Position numbers and translations under genes: made by a program. Shown here piece after piece: positions 36,194-50,600 of a DNA stretch of 64,000 nucleotides (within the stretch, counting starts at the first letter, position 1; each line of letters begins with the position of its first letter). Origin of the DNA: Omphiscola glabra. Lineage: Eukaryota; Mollusca; Gastropoda; Lymnaeidae. Location of the stretch: assembly GCA_964017045.1 (NCBI GenBank), contig OZ024808.1:31464013-31528012 (forward strand), written 5' to 3'. The notes beneath the pieces were generated by a model, which saw only the letters and a program-made list of their open reading frames with translations, was not told the origin of the DNA and made no database searches.

Positions 36194-36434
36194 GTAAGAG
36201 ATAATTGTTCTATTTTGTCATAATCTTTAAAATAAATAATATGTAATAATGTTTAAAATATTTAATTTATAATAATCTTTAAAATATTGAATCTATAATA
36301 ATCTTTAAAATACTTAATCTGTTATAATATTTAAAATAATTATTTAAAGTACACTGCTAAAGTTAAATAAAATATATAATGCGTTAATTCTATACTACTG
36401 AAATAAAATGACAACACTACTCTCATCCTCTACC

Positions 36435-36625
36435 AAAAACTGGTGGGTTCGAAGTCGTCCACTGTCGTCCACAGCCAAGAGCAAATAGGGAGTTTGTCAA
36501 GTAGTTTGTAATCATCTGTCCAAAGCCAAGAGCAAATAGGGAGTTTGTCAAGTAGTTTGTAATCATCTGTCCAAAGCCAAGAGCAAATAGGGAGTTTGTC
36601 AAGTAGTTTGTAATCATCTGTCCAA
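36435..36625. repeat. 47-bp minisatellite, 3-4 units (block B)
   Basis: GAGCAAATAGGGAGTTTGTC then AAGTAGTTTGTAATCATCTGTCCAA in successive units. Confidence 0.93.
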
Positions 36626-36694
36626 TAAAACTGAAATCCTTTGCTTTTCCCGCACAAAGAAGTAGACCCCGGATAACAAAAACAAACACAGTGA

Positions 36695-36785
36695 CAACTG
36701 GGTCTTATAATGGGTTTTATAATGGGTCTTATACTGGGTCTTACACTGGGTCTTACACTGGGTCTTATACTGGGTCTTACAAAAT
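36695..36785. repeat. About 13-bp repeat (block B)
   Basis: Six units of ACTGGGTCTTATA/C expanded from a single copy present in block A (ACTGGGTCTTACAAAATC at about 24077). Confidence 0.85.
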
Positions 36786-37095
36786 CAGACGTCAGACACA
36801 CCATATCTTCAAACTATATTATAATAAAGAAGTAAAGTTTCTCAACTTTCCCGGTGTGTGTTAAAGAATTACATAAATATTTGTTTGCATAATGTATATA
36901 GAATCCTTTCATCCCCCACCCCCCAGATGCATTATCATATCAGGTAATATTTACGTGTCCGTAATAGTTGGTTTCCTCAGTGACGTCACTAACAGAGCGG
37001 CGAAACACGATAGAATAAGAAACTATTTTGAAAAATCGATATTAAAATCAATAATGAATTATAATTAATAAAGTAAAATGCAATGGGGTCTTAAA

Positions 37096-37655
37096 AAGTG
37101 AGGCGGGCTGATTAAGAATTGTCTATAGTTGACAAAACACAAATGTTGCTTTCACCATGGTTTACATTGGCTTTTCTTACTACCAATATCCTAACTGTCA
37201 AGGTCATAAAAACAGGGCAGTGTTTGTGTGTTGATTTTGGGATAAATGGGGTATGTGAGCGAGGAGAACGATTGTCATGTCACGGTCGGGTGAATGCCTC
37301 GCTAGAGGTATAAAAGGGGAGTCAACTATTTTTTATCAGAGCGGGACGTGAGAGTGAACTATCTTGAGAGAGCGAGAGATAACCTCGTTGTGAGAGGTCT
37401 TGTGAGAATTTTACTCTCAAAATGGATTGATTGTTGGCAGCTGATTTTGTGATTGCAGGCTTGGGAATATCTATTTCTTTTGTATTGGAAGTATTCTTGT
37501 ACATTTGTACATATACTATGACATAGTCTATGTCAAAGGAATAATTTGAATTATACAGCATCTGGAATAAAGTATTGGTCGTGTACTTTGGGCAGTGTTG
37601 CCTTTTCTTATCAGAGAGAGAGAGACGGTTGTTGTGCATGGAATAAAATAGACCA
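37096..37655 (+). promoter_or_regulatory. Candidate solo LTR or embedded promoter
   Basis: GTATAAAAGGGG TATA box at about 37308, then a GA-rich leader (GAGAGAGCGAGAGATAAC) and GGAATAAAGTATT with a GT/T-rich tract about 250 bp on, an LTR-like promoter plus polyadenylation layout. Terminal TG/CA ends and a target duplication could not be fixed by eye. Confidence 0.35.
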
Positions 37656-38289
37656 GGTGAAGGAATTGACGTAATCAGAAGACCTTAGACAACCAAATAT
37701 TCTGAAATGAGCCAGAATGTTCATCATGAGCCAAAATATTTGACACTAACCATGCACACCTAACCGACGTACAAAGTGATCACAGATGTTTAAACTCAGC
37801 TTTCACTAAAATATAGCATTTCAAATGGGAAGCCGTCCCACGATCAAGCATCCCTCAATCATGTCACTCCAAGCGTTTATCTATTTAGTTTCGGCCAGTT
37901 TTTGATTTAAGAACATAATATTTTGCTATCTGGGTCAACTGTGTCTCTGCAATGTCTTTATGGCAGGCGAAGAGTTTCTTGTCATATTTTGGGCTCAAGC
38001 GAGTGGGCTAATGAAGCATCTCTTAATATTAGCTGAGAAGCAAAAAAAATATGCAGATGGTGAAACTGTTTCACTTTTTTTTTCAAGAATGTGAAGATAC
38101 ACAATGCGTTGAATTAAAATAAACACACACACAAAAAAGAACTTAAATCTTCAAGTTTCTCACCAGAGTGTAGCAAGATGTGATGAAAGTATTTTCAGGG
38201 AAAGAATGGAACATTAGCTTCATGATATAAAAAATGCTACCGTTTTAGTCTTACAGTGGATGAGTTACAGACATTGTCCAACTTATTGT
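37656..38289. other. No recognised feature
   Basis: No repeat, gene or element recognised; lies between the LTR candidate and the satellite. Confidence 0.5.
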
Positions 38290-38685
38290 TCGGGTTATAT
38301 ACACTACAACATGTTAAGATAGTGTTCTAATATGATACACTACAAAATGTTATGGATAGTATACTAATATGATACACTACAAAATGTTATGGATAGTGTA
38401 CTAATATGATACATTACAAAATGTTATGGATTGTGTACTAATATGATACAGTACAAAATGTTATGGATAGTGTACTAATATGATACACTACAAATTTTTA
38501 TGGATTGTGTACTAATATGATACACTACAAAATTTTATGGATAGCGTACAAATATGATACACACTACAACTTGTTACGCATAGTTTAGTAAGAGGAAACA
38601 ATGAAAAATGTTAGGGATTATGTAGTAAATTGAAACACTAGAAAATGGCATGGATGGTGTAATAAGATGATACACCACAAAATGT
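38290..38685. repeat. Diverged 37-bp precursor units of the satellite (left edge)
   Basis: About 10 units of a 36-38-bp repeat containing ACACTACAAAATGTTATGGA and TAGTGTACTAATATGA, increasingly like the 35-bp core monomer towards the right. Similar diverged units occur at the right edge (52618-52700). Confidence 0.85.
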
Positions 38686-41600
38686 TATGAATAGGGTAGT
38701 AAGATTAAACACTAAAATGTTATGAAAAGGGTAGTAAGATTAAACACTAAAATGTTATGAAAAGGGTAGTAAGATTAAACACTAAAATGTTATGAATAGG
38801 GTAGTAAGATTAAACACTAAAATGTTATGAAAAGGGTAGTAAGATTAAACACTAAAATGTTATGAAAAGGGTAGTAAGATTAAACACTAAAATGTTATGA
38901 AAAGGGTAGTAAGATTAAACACTAAAATGTTATGAAAAGGGTAGTAAGATTAAACACTAAAATGTTATGAAAAGGGTAGTAAGATTAAACACTAAAATGT
39001 TATGAAAAGGGTAGTAAGATTAAACACTAAAATGTTATGAATAGGGTAGTAAGATTAAACACTAAAATGTTATGAAAAGGGTAGTAAGATTAAACACTAA
39101 AATGTTATGAAAAGGGTAGTAAGATTAAACACTAAAATGTTATGAAAAGGGTAGTAAGATTAAACACTAAAATGTTATGAAAAGGGTAGTAAGATTAAAC
39201 ACTAAAATGTTATGAATAGGGTAGTAAGATTAAACACTAAAATGTTATGAAAAGGGTAGTAAGATTAAACACTAAAATGTTATGAAAAGGGTAGTAAGAT
39301 TAAACACTAAAATGTTATGAAAAGGGTAGTAAGATTAAACACTAAAATGTTATGAAAAGGGTAGTAAGATTAAACACTAAAATGTTATGAATAGGGTAGT
39401 AAGATTAAACACTAAAATGTTATGAAAAGGGTAGTAAGATTAAACACAAAAATGTTATGAAAAGGGTAGTAAGATTAAACACTAAAATGTTATGAAAAGG
39501 GTAGTAAGATTAAACACTAAAATGTTATGAAAAGGGTAGTAAGATTAAACACTAAAATGTTATGAAAAGGGTAGTAAGATTAAACACTAAAATGTTATGA
39601 AAAGGGTAGTAAGATTAAACACTAAAATGTTATGAAAAGGGTAGTAAGATTAAACACTAAAATGTTATGAAAAGGGTAGTAAGATTAAACACTAAAATGT
39701 TATGAAAAGGGTAGTAAGATTAAACACTAAAATGTTATGAAAAGGGTAGTAAGATTAAACACTAAAATGTTATGAATAGGGTAGTAAGATTAAACACTAA
39801 AATGTTATGAAAAGGGTAGTAAGATTAAACACTAAAATGTTATGAAAAGGGTAGTAAGATTAAACACTAAAATGTTATGAAAAGGGTAGTAAGATTAAAC
39901 ACTAAAATGTTATGAAAAGGGTAGTAAGATTAAACACTAAAATGTTATGAAAAGGGTAGTAAGATTAAACACTAAAATGTTATGAAAAGGGTAGTAAGAT
40001 TAAACACTAAAATGTTATGAAAAGGGTAGTAAGATTAAACACTAAAATGTTATGAAAAGGGTAGTAAGATTAAACACTAAAATGTTATGAAAAGGGTAGT
40101 AAGATTAAACACTAAAATGTTATGAATAGGGTAGTAAGATTAAACACTAAAATGTTATGAAAAGGGTAGTAAAATTAAACACTACAATGTTATGAATAGG
40201 GTAGTAAGATTAAACACTAAAATGTTATGAAAAGGGTAGTAAGATTAAACACTAAAATGTTATGAAAAGGGTAGTAAGATTAAACACCCAAAATGTTATG
40301 AATAGGGTAGTAAGATTAAACACCAAAATGTTATGAAAAGGGTAGTAAGACTAAACACTAAAATGTTATGAAAAGGGTAGTAAGATTAAACACCCAAAAT
40401 GTTATGAATAGGGTAGTAAGATTAAACACTAAAATGTTATGAAAAGGGTAGTAAGATTAAACACTAAAATGTTATGAAAAGGGTAGTAAGATTAAACACT
40501 AAAATGTTATGAAAAGGGTAGTAAGATTAAACACTAAAATGTTATGAAAAGGGTAGTAAGATTAAACACTAAAATGTTATGAAAAGGGTAGTAAGATTAA
40601 ACACTAAAATGTTATGAAAAGGGTAGTAAGATTAAACACTAAAATGTTATGAAAAGGGTAGTAAGATTAAACACTAAAATGTTATGAAAAGGGTAGTAAG
40701 ATTAAACACTAAAATGTTATGAAAAGGGTAGTAAGATTAAACACTAAAATGTTATGAATAGGGTAGTAAGATTAAACACTAAAATGTTATGAAAAGGGTA
40801 GTAAGATTAAACACTAAAATGTTATGAAAAGGGTAGTAAGATTAAACACTAAAATGTTATGAAAAGGGTAGTAAGATTAAACACTAAAATGTTATGAATA
40901 GGGTAGTAAGATTAAACACTAAAATGTTATGAAAAGGGTAGTAAGATTAAACACTAAAATGTTATGAAAAGGGTAGTAAGATTAAACACCCAAAATGTTA
41001 TGAATAGGGTAGTAAGATTAAACACTAAAATGTTATGAAAAGGGTAGTAAGATTAAACACTAAAATGTTATGAAAAGGGTAGTAAGATTAAACACCCAAA
41101 ATGTTATGAATAGGGTAGTAAGATTAAACACCCAAAATGTTATGAATAGGGTAGTAAGATTAAACACTAAAATGTTATGAAAAGGGTAGTAAGATTAAAC
41201 ACCCAAAATGTTATGAATAGGGTAGTAAGATTAAACACTAAAATGTTATGAAAAGGGTAGTAAGATTAAACACCCAAAATGCTATGAATAGGGTAGTAAG
41301 ATTAAACACCCAAAATGTTATGAATAGGGTAGTAAGATTAAACACTAAAATGTTATGAATAGGGTAGTAAGATTAAACACTAAAATGTTATGAAAAGGGT
41401 AGTAAGATTAAACACTAAAAGGTTATGAATAGGGTAGTAAGATTAAACACTAAAATGTTATGAATAGGGTAGTAAGATTAAACACTAAAATGTTATGAAA
41501 TGGGTAGTAAGATTAAACACTAAAATGTTATGAAAAGGGTAGTAAGATTAAACACCCAAAATGTTATGAATAGGGTAGTAAGATTAAACACTAAAATGTT

Positions 41601-44600
41601 ATGAATAGGGTAGTAAGATTAAACACTAAAATGTTATGAATAGGGTAGTAAGATTAAACACTAAAATGTTATGAAATGGGTAGTAAGATTAAACACTAAA
41701 ATGTTATGAAAAGGGTAGTAAGATTAAACACTAAAATGTTATGAAAAAGGTAGTAAGATTAAACACTAAAATGTTATGAATAGGGTAGTAAGATTAAACA
41801 CTAAAATGTTATGAAAAGGGTAGTAAGATTAAACACTAAAATGTTATGAAAAGGGTAGTAAGATTAAACACTAAAATGTTATGAAAAGGGTAGTAAGATT
41901 AAACACTAAAATGTTATGAAAAGGATAGTAAGATTAAACACTAAAATGTTATGAAAAGGGTAGTAAGATTAAACACTAAAATGTTATGAAAAGGGTAGTA
42001 AGATTAAACACTAAAATGTTATGAAAAGGGTAGTAAGATTAAACACTAAAATGTTATGAAAAGGATAGTAAGATTAAACACTAAAATGTTATGAAAAGGG
42101 TAGTAAGATTAAACACTAAAATGTTATGAATAGGGTAGTAAGATTAAACACTAAAATGTTATGAAAAGGGTAGTAAGATTAAACACTAAAATGTTATGAA
42201 TAGGGTAGTAAGATTAAACACTAAAATGTTATGAAAAGGGTAGTAAGATTAAACACTAAAATGTTATGAAAAGGGTAGTAAGATTAAACACCCAAAATGT
42301 TATGAATAGGGTAGTAAGATTAAACACTAAAATGTTATGAAAAGGGTAGTAAGATTAAACACTAAAATGTTATGAAAAGGGTAGTAAGATTAAACACCCA
42401 AAATGTTATGAATAGGGTAGTAAGATTAAACACTAAAATGTTATGAAAAGGGTAGTAAGATTAAACACTAAAATGTTATGAAAAGGGTAGTAAGATTAAA
42501 CACTAAAATGTTATGAAAAGGGTAGTAAGATTAAACACTAAAATGTTATGAATAGGGTAGTAAGATTAAACACTAAAATGTTATGAAAAGGGTAGTAAGA
42601 TTAAACACTAAAATGTTATGAAAAGGGTAGTAAGATTAAACACCCAAAATGTTATGAATAGGGTAGTAAGATTAAACACTAAAATGTTATGAAAAGGGTA
42701 GTAAGATTAAACACTAAAATGTTATGAAAAGGGTAGTAAGATTAAACACCCAAAATGTTATGAATAGGGTAGTAAGATTAAACACCCAAAATGTTATGAA
42801 TAGGGTAGTAAGATTAAACACTAAAATGTTATGAAAAGGGTAGTAAGATTAAACACCCAAAATGTTATGAATAGGGTAGTAAGATTAAACACTAAAATGT
42901 TATGAAAAGGGTAGTAAGATTAAACACCCAAAATGTTATGAATAGGGTAGTAAGATTAAACACCCAAAATGTTATGAATAGGGTAGTAAGATTAAACACT
43001 AAAATGTTATGAATAGGGTAGTAAGATTAAACACTAAAATGTTATGAAAAGGGTAGTAAGATTAAACACTAAAAGGTTATGAATAGGGTAGTAAGATTAA
43101 ACACTAAAATGTTATGAATAGGGTAGTAAGATTAAACACTAAAATGTTATGAAATGGGTAGTAAGATTAAACACTAAAATGTTATGAAAAGGGTAGTAAG
43201 ATTAAACACCCAAAATGTTATGAATAGGGTAGTAAGATTAAACACTAAAATGTTATGAATAGGGTAGTAAGATTAAACACTAAAATGTTATGAATAGGGT
43301 AGTAAGATTAAACACTAAAATGTTTTGAAATGGGTAGTAAGATTAAACACTAAAATGTTATGAATAGGGTAGTAAGATTAAACACTAAAATGTTATGAAT
43401 AGGGTAGTAAGATTAAACACTAAAATGTTATGAATAGGGTAGTAAGATTAAACACTAAAATGTTATGAATAGGGTAGTAAGATTAAACACTAAAATGTTA
43501 TCAATAGGGTAGTAAGATTAAACACTAAAATGTTATGAAAAGGGTAGTAAGATTAAACACTAAAATGTTATGAAAAGGGTAGTAAGATTAAACACTAAAA
43601 TGTTATGAAAAGGGTAGTAAGATTAAACACTAAAATGTTATGAAAAGGGTAGTAAGATTAAACACTAAAATGTTATGAAAAGGGTAGTAAGATTAAACAA
43701 TAAAATGTTATGAAAAGGGTAGTAAGATTAAACACTAAAATGTTATGAAAAGGGTAGTAAGATTAAACACTAAAATGTTATGAAAAGGGTAGTAAGATTA
43801 AACACTAAAATGTTATGAAAAGGGTAGTAAGATTAAACACTAAAATGTTATGAATAGGGTAGTAAGATTAAACACTAAAATGTTATGAAAAGGGTAGTAA
43901 GATTAAACACTAAAATGTTATGAATAGGGTAGTAAGATTAAACACTAAAATGTTATGAAAAGGGTAGTAAGATTAAACACTAAAATGTTATGAAAAGGGT
44001 AGTAAGATTAAACACCCAAAATGTTATGAATAGGGTACTAAGATTAAACACTAAAATGTTATGAAAAGGGTAGTAAGATTAAACACTAAAATGTTATGAA
44101 AAGGGTAGTAAGATTAAACACCCAAAATGTTATGAATAGGGTAGTAAGATTAAACACTAAAATGTTATGAAAAGGGTAGTAAGATTAAACACTAAAATGT
44201 TATGAAAAGGGTAGTAAGATTAAACACTAAAATATTATGAAAAGGGTAGTAAGATTAAAAACTAAAATGTTATGAAAAGGGTAGTAAGATTAAACACTAA
44301 AATGTTATGAAAAGGGTAGTAAGATTAAACACTAAAATGTTATGAAAAGGGTAGTAAGATTAAACACTAAAATGTTATGAAAAGGGTAGTAAGATTAAAC
44401 ACTAAAATGTTATGAATAGGGTAGTAAGATTAAACACTAAAATGTTATGAAAAGGGTAGTAAGATTAAACACTAAAATGTTATGAATAGGGTAGTAAGAT
44501 TAAACACTAAAATGTTATGAAAAGGGTAGTAAGATTAAACACTAAAATGTTATGAAAAGGGTAGTAAGATTAAACACCCAAAATGTTATGAATAGGGTAG

Positions 44601-47600
44601 TAAGATTAAACACTAAAATGTTATGAAAAGGGTAGTAAGATTAAACACTAAAATGTTATGAAAAGGGTAGTAAGATTAAACACCCAAAATGTTATGAATA
44701 GGGTAGTAAGATTAAACACTAAAATGTTATGAAAAGGGTAGTAAGATTAAACACTAAAATGTTATGAAAAGGGTAGTAAGATTAAACACTAAAATGTTAT
44801 GAAAAGGGTAATAAGATTAAACACTAAAATATTATGAATAGGGTAGTAAGATTAAACACTAAAATGTTATGAAAAGGGTAGTAAGATTAAACACTAAAAT
44901 GTTATGAAAAGGGTAGTAAGATTAAACACCCAAAATGTTATGAATAGGGTAGTAAGATTAAACACTAAAATGTTATGAAAAGGGTAGTAAGATTAAACAC
45001 TAAAATGTTATGAAAAGGGTAGTAAGATTAAACACCCAAAATGTTATGAATAGGGTAGTAAGATTAAACACCCAAAATGTTATGAATAGGGTAGTAAGAT
45101 TAAACACTAAAATGTTATGAAAAGGGTAGTAAGATTAAACACCCAAAATGTTATGAATAGGGTAGTAAGATTAAACACTAAAATGTTATGAAAAGGGTAG
45201 TAAGATTAAACACCCAAAATGTTATGAATAGGGTAGTAAGATTAAACACCCAAAATGTTATGAATAGGGTAGTAAGATTAAACACTAAAATGTTATGAAT
45301 AGGGTAGTAAGATTAAACACTAAAATGTTATGAAAAGTGTAGTAAGATTAAACACTAAAAGGTTATGAATAGGGTAGTAAGATTAAACACTAAAATGTTA
45401 TGAATAGGGTAGTAAGATTAAACACAAAAATGTTATGAAATGGGTAGTAAGATTAAACACTAAAATGTTATGAATAGGGTAGTAAGATTAAACACTAAAA
45501 TGTTATGAATAGGGTAGTAAGATTAAACACTAAAATGTTATGAATAGGGTAGTAAGATTAAACACTAAAATGTTATGAATAGGGTAGTAAGATTAAACAC
45601 TAAAATGTTATGAATAGGGTAGTAAGATTAAACACTAAAATGTTATGAAAAGGGTAGTAAGATTAAACACTAAAATGTTATGAAATGGGTAGTAAGATTA
45701 AACCCTAAAATGTTATGAATAGGGTAGTAAGATTAAACACTAAAATGTTATGAAAAGGGTAGTAAGATTAAACACTAAAATGTTATGAATAGGGTAGTAA
45801 GATTAAACACTAAAATGTTATGAATAGGGTAGGAAGATTAAACACTAAAATGTTATGAATAGGGTAGTAAGATTAAACACTAAAATGTTATGAATAGGGT
45901 AGTAAGATTAAACACTAAAATGTAATGAAAAGGGTAGTAAGATTAAACACTAAAATGTTATGAATAGGGTAGTAAGATTAAACACTAAAATGTTATGAAT
46001 AGGGTAGTAAGATTAAACACTAAAATGTTATGAATAGGGTAGTAAGATTAAACACTAAAATGTTATGAATAGGGTAGTAAGATTAAACACTAAAATGTTA
46101 TGAAAAGGGTAGTAAGATTAAACACTAAAATGTTATGAATAGGGTAGTAAGATTAAACACTAAAATGTTATGAATAGGGTAGTAAGATTAAACACTAAAA
46201 TGTTATGAATAGGGTAGTAAGATTAAACACTAAAATGTTATGAAAAGGGTAGTAAGATTAAACACTAAAATGTTATGAAAAGGGTAGTAAGATTAAACAC
46301 TAAAATGTTATGAAAAGGGTAGTAAGATTAAACACTAAAATGTTATGAATAGGGTAGTAAGATTAAACACTAAAATGTTATGAAAAGGGTAGTAAGATTA
46401 AACCCTAAAATGTTATGAATAGGGTAGTAAGATTAAAAACTAAAATGTTATGAATAGGGTAGTAAGATTAAACACGAAAATGTTATGAATAGGGTAGTAA
46501 GATTAAACACTAAAATGTTATAAAAAGGGTAGTAAGATTAAACACTAAAATGTTATGAATAGGGTAGTAAGATTAAACACTAAAATGTTATGAATAGGGT
46601 TTTAAGATTAAACCCTAAAATGTTATGAATAGGGTAGTAATATTAAACACTAAAATGTTATGAATAGGGTAGTAAGATTAAACACTAAAATGTTATGAAA
46701 AGGGTAGTAAGATTAAACACTAAAATGTTATGAAAAGGGTAGTAAGATTAAACACTAAAATGTTATGAAAATGGTAGTAAGATTAAACACTAAAATGTTA
46801 TGAAAAGGGTAGTAAGATTAAACCCTAAAATGTTATGAATAGGGTAGTAAGATTAAACACTAAAATGTTATGAATAGGGTAGTAAGATTAAACACTAAAA
46901 TGTTATGAAAAGGGTAGTAAGATTAAACACTAAAATGTTATGAAAAGGGTAGTAAGATTAAACACCCAAAATGTTATGAATAGGGTAGTAAGATTAAACA
47001 CTAAAATGTTATGAAAAGGGTAGTAAGATTAAACACTAAAATGTTATGAAAAGGGTAGTAAGATTAAACACTAAAATGTTATGAAAAGGGTAGTAAGATT
47101 AAACACTAAAATATTATGAATAGGGTAGTAAGATTAAACACTAAAATGTTATGAAAAGGGTAGTAAGATTAAACACTAAAATGTTATGAAAAGGGTAGTA
47201 AGATTAAACACCCAAAATGTTATGAATAGGGTAGTAAGATTAACTACTAAAATGTTATGAAAAGGGTAGTAAGATTAAACACTAAAATGTTATGAAAAGG
47301 GTAGTAAGATTAAACACCCAAAATGTTATGAATAGGGTAGTAAGATTAAACACCCAAAATGTTATGAATAGGGTAGTAAGATTAAACACTAAAATGTTAT
47401 GAAAAGGGTAGTAAGATTAAACACCCAAAATGTTATGAATAGGGTAGTAAGATTAAACACTAAAATGTTATGAAAAGGGTAGTAAGATTAAACACCCAAA
47501 ATGTTATGAATAGGGTAGTAAGATTAAACACCCAAAATGTTATGAATAGGGTAGTAAGATTAAACACTAAAATGTTATGAATAGGGTAGTAAGATTAAAC

Positions 47601-50600
47601 ACAAAAATGTTATGAAAAGTGTAGTAAGATTAAACACTAAAATGTTATGAATAGGGTAGTAAGATTAAACACTAAAATGTTATGAATAGGGTAGTAAGAT
47701 TAAACACTAAAATGTTATGAAATGGGTAGTAAGATTAAACACTAAAATGTTATGAAAAGGGTAGTAAGATTAAACACCCAAAATGTTATGAATAGGGTAG
47801 TAAGATTAAACACTAAAATGTTATGAATAGGGTAGTAAGATTAAACACTAAAATGTTATGAATAGGGTAGTAAGATTAAACACTAAAATGTTATGAAATG
47901 GGTAGTAAGATTAAACACTAAAATGTTATGAATAGGGTAGTAAGATTAAACACTAAAATGTTATGAATAGGGTAGTAAGATTAAACACTAAAATGTTATG
48001 AATAGGGTAGTAAGATTAAACACTAAAATGTTATGAATAGGGTAGTAAGATTAAACACTAAAATGTTATGAATAGGGTAGTAAGATTAAACACTAAAATG
48101 TTATGAATAGGGTAGTAAGATTAAACACTAAAATGTTATGAAAAGGGTAGTAAGATTAAACACTAAAATGTTATGAAATGGGTAGTAAGATTAAAACCTA
48201 AAATGTTATGAATAGGGTAGTAAGATTAAACACTAAAATGTTATGAAAAGGGTAGTAAGATTAAACACTAAAATGTTATGAATAGGGTAATAAGATTAAA
48301 CACTAAAATGTTATGAATAGGGTAGTAAGATTAAACACTAAAATGTTATGAATAGGGTAGTAAGATTAAACACTAAAATGTTATGAATAGGGTAGTAAGA
48401 TTAAACACTAAAATGAAATGAAAAGGGTAGTAAGATTAAACACTAAAATGTTATGAATAGGGTATTAAGATTAAACACTAAAATGTTATGAATAGGGTAG
48501 TAAGATTAAACACTAAAATGTTATGAATAGGGTAGTAAGATTAAACACTAAAATGTTATGAATAGGGTAGTAAGATTAAACACTAAAATGTTATGAAAAG
48601 GGTAGTAAGATTAAACACTAAAATGTTATGAATAGGGTAGTAAGATTAAACACTAAAATGTTATGAATAGGGTAGTAAGATTAAACACTAAAATGTTATG
48701 AATAGGGTAGTAAGATTAAACACTAAAATGTTATGAAAAGGGTAGTAAGATTAAACACTAAAATGTTATGAAAAGGGTAGTTAGATTAAACACTAAAATG
48801 TTATGAAAAGGGTAGTAAGATTAAACACTAAAATGTTATGAATAGGGTAGTAAGATTAAACACTAAAATGTTATGAAAAGGGTAGTAAGATTAACCCTAA
48901 AATGTTATGAATAGGGTAGTAAGATTAAAAACTAAAATGTTATGAATAGGGTAGTAAGATTAAACACTAAAATGTTATGAATAGGGTAGTAAGATTAAAC
49001 ACTAAAATGTTATAAAAAGGGTAGTAAGATTAAACACTAAAATGTTATGAATAGGGTAGTAAGATTAAACACTAAAATGTTATGAATAGGGTAGTAAGAT
49101 TAAACCCTAAAATGTTATGAATAGGGTAGTAATATTAAACACTAAAATGTTATGAATAGGGTAGTAAGATTAAACACTAAAATGTTATGAAAAGGGTAGT
49201 AAGATTAAACACTAAAATGTTATGAAAAGGGTAGTAAGATTAAACACTAAAATGTTATGAAAAGGGTAGTAAGATTAAACACTAAAATGTTATGAAAAGG
49301 GTAGTAAGATTAAACCCTAAAATGTTATGAATAGGGTAGTAAGATTAAACACTAAAATGTTATGAATAGGGTAGTAAGATTAAACACTAAAATGTTATGA
49401 AAAGGGTAGTAAGATTAAACACTAAAATGTTATGAAAAGGGTAGTAAGATTAAACACTAAAATGTTATGAAAAGGGTAGTAAGATTAAACACTAAAATGT
49501 TATGAATAGGGTAGTAAGATTAAACACTAAAATGTTATGAATAGGGTAGTAAGATTAAACACTAAAATGTTATGAAAAGGGTAGTAAGATTAAACACTAA
49601 AATGTTATGAATAGGGTAGTAAGATTAAACACTAAATTTTATGAAAAGGGTAGTAAGATTAAACCCTAAAATGTTATGAATAGGGTAGTAAGATTAAACA
49701 CTAAAATGTTATGAATAGGGTAGTAAGATTAAACCCTAAAATGTTATGAATAGGGTAGTAAGATTAAACACTAAAAGGTTATGAATAGGGTAGTAAGATT
49801 AAACACTAAAATGTTATGAATAGGGTAGTAAGATTAAACACTAAAATGTTATGAATAGGGTAGTAAGATTAAACACTAAAATGTTATGAATAGGGTAGTA
49901 AGATTAAACACTAAAATGTTATGAATAGGGTAGTAAGATTAAACACTATAATGTTATGAAAAGGGTAGTAAGATTAAACACTAAAATGTTATGAATAGGG
50001 TAGTAAGATTAAACACTAAAATGTTATGAATAGGGTAGTAAGATTAAACACTAAAATGTTATGAAAAGGGTAGTAAGTTTAAACACTAAAATGTTATGAA
50101 TAGGGTAGTAAGATTAAACCCTAAAATGTTATGAATAAGGTAGTAAGATTAAACACTAAAATGTTATGAATAGGGTAGTAAGATTAAACACTAAAATGTT
50201 ATGAATAGGGTAGTAAGATTAAACACTAAAATGTTATGAAAAGGGTAGTAAGATTAAACACTAAAATGTTATGAATAGGGTAGTAAGATTAAACACTAAA
50301 TTTTATGAAAAGGGTAGTAAGATTAAACCCTAAAATGTTATGAATAGGGTAGTAAGATTAAACACTAAAATGTTATGAATAGGGTAGTAAGATTAAACCC
50401 TAAAATGTTATGAATAGGGTAGTAAGATTAAACACTAAAAGGTTATGAATAGGGTAGTAAGATTAAACACTAAAATGTTATGAATAGGGTAGTAAGATTA
50501 AACACTAAAATGTTATGAATAGGGTAGTAAGATTAAACACTAAAATGTTATGAATAGGGTAGTAAGATTAAACACTAAAATGTTATGAATAGGGTAGTAA

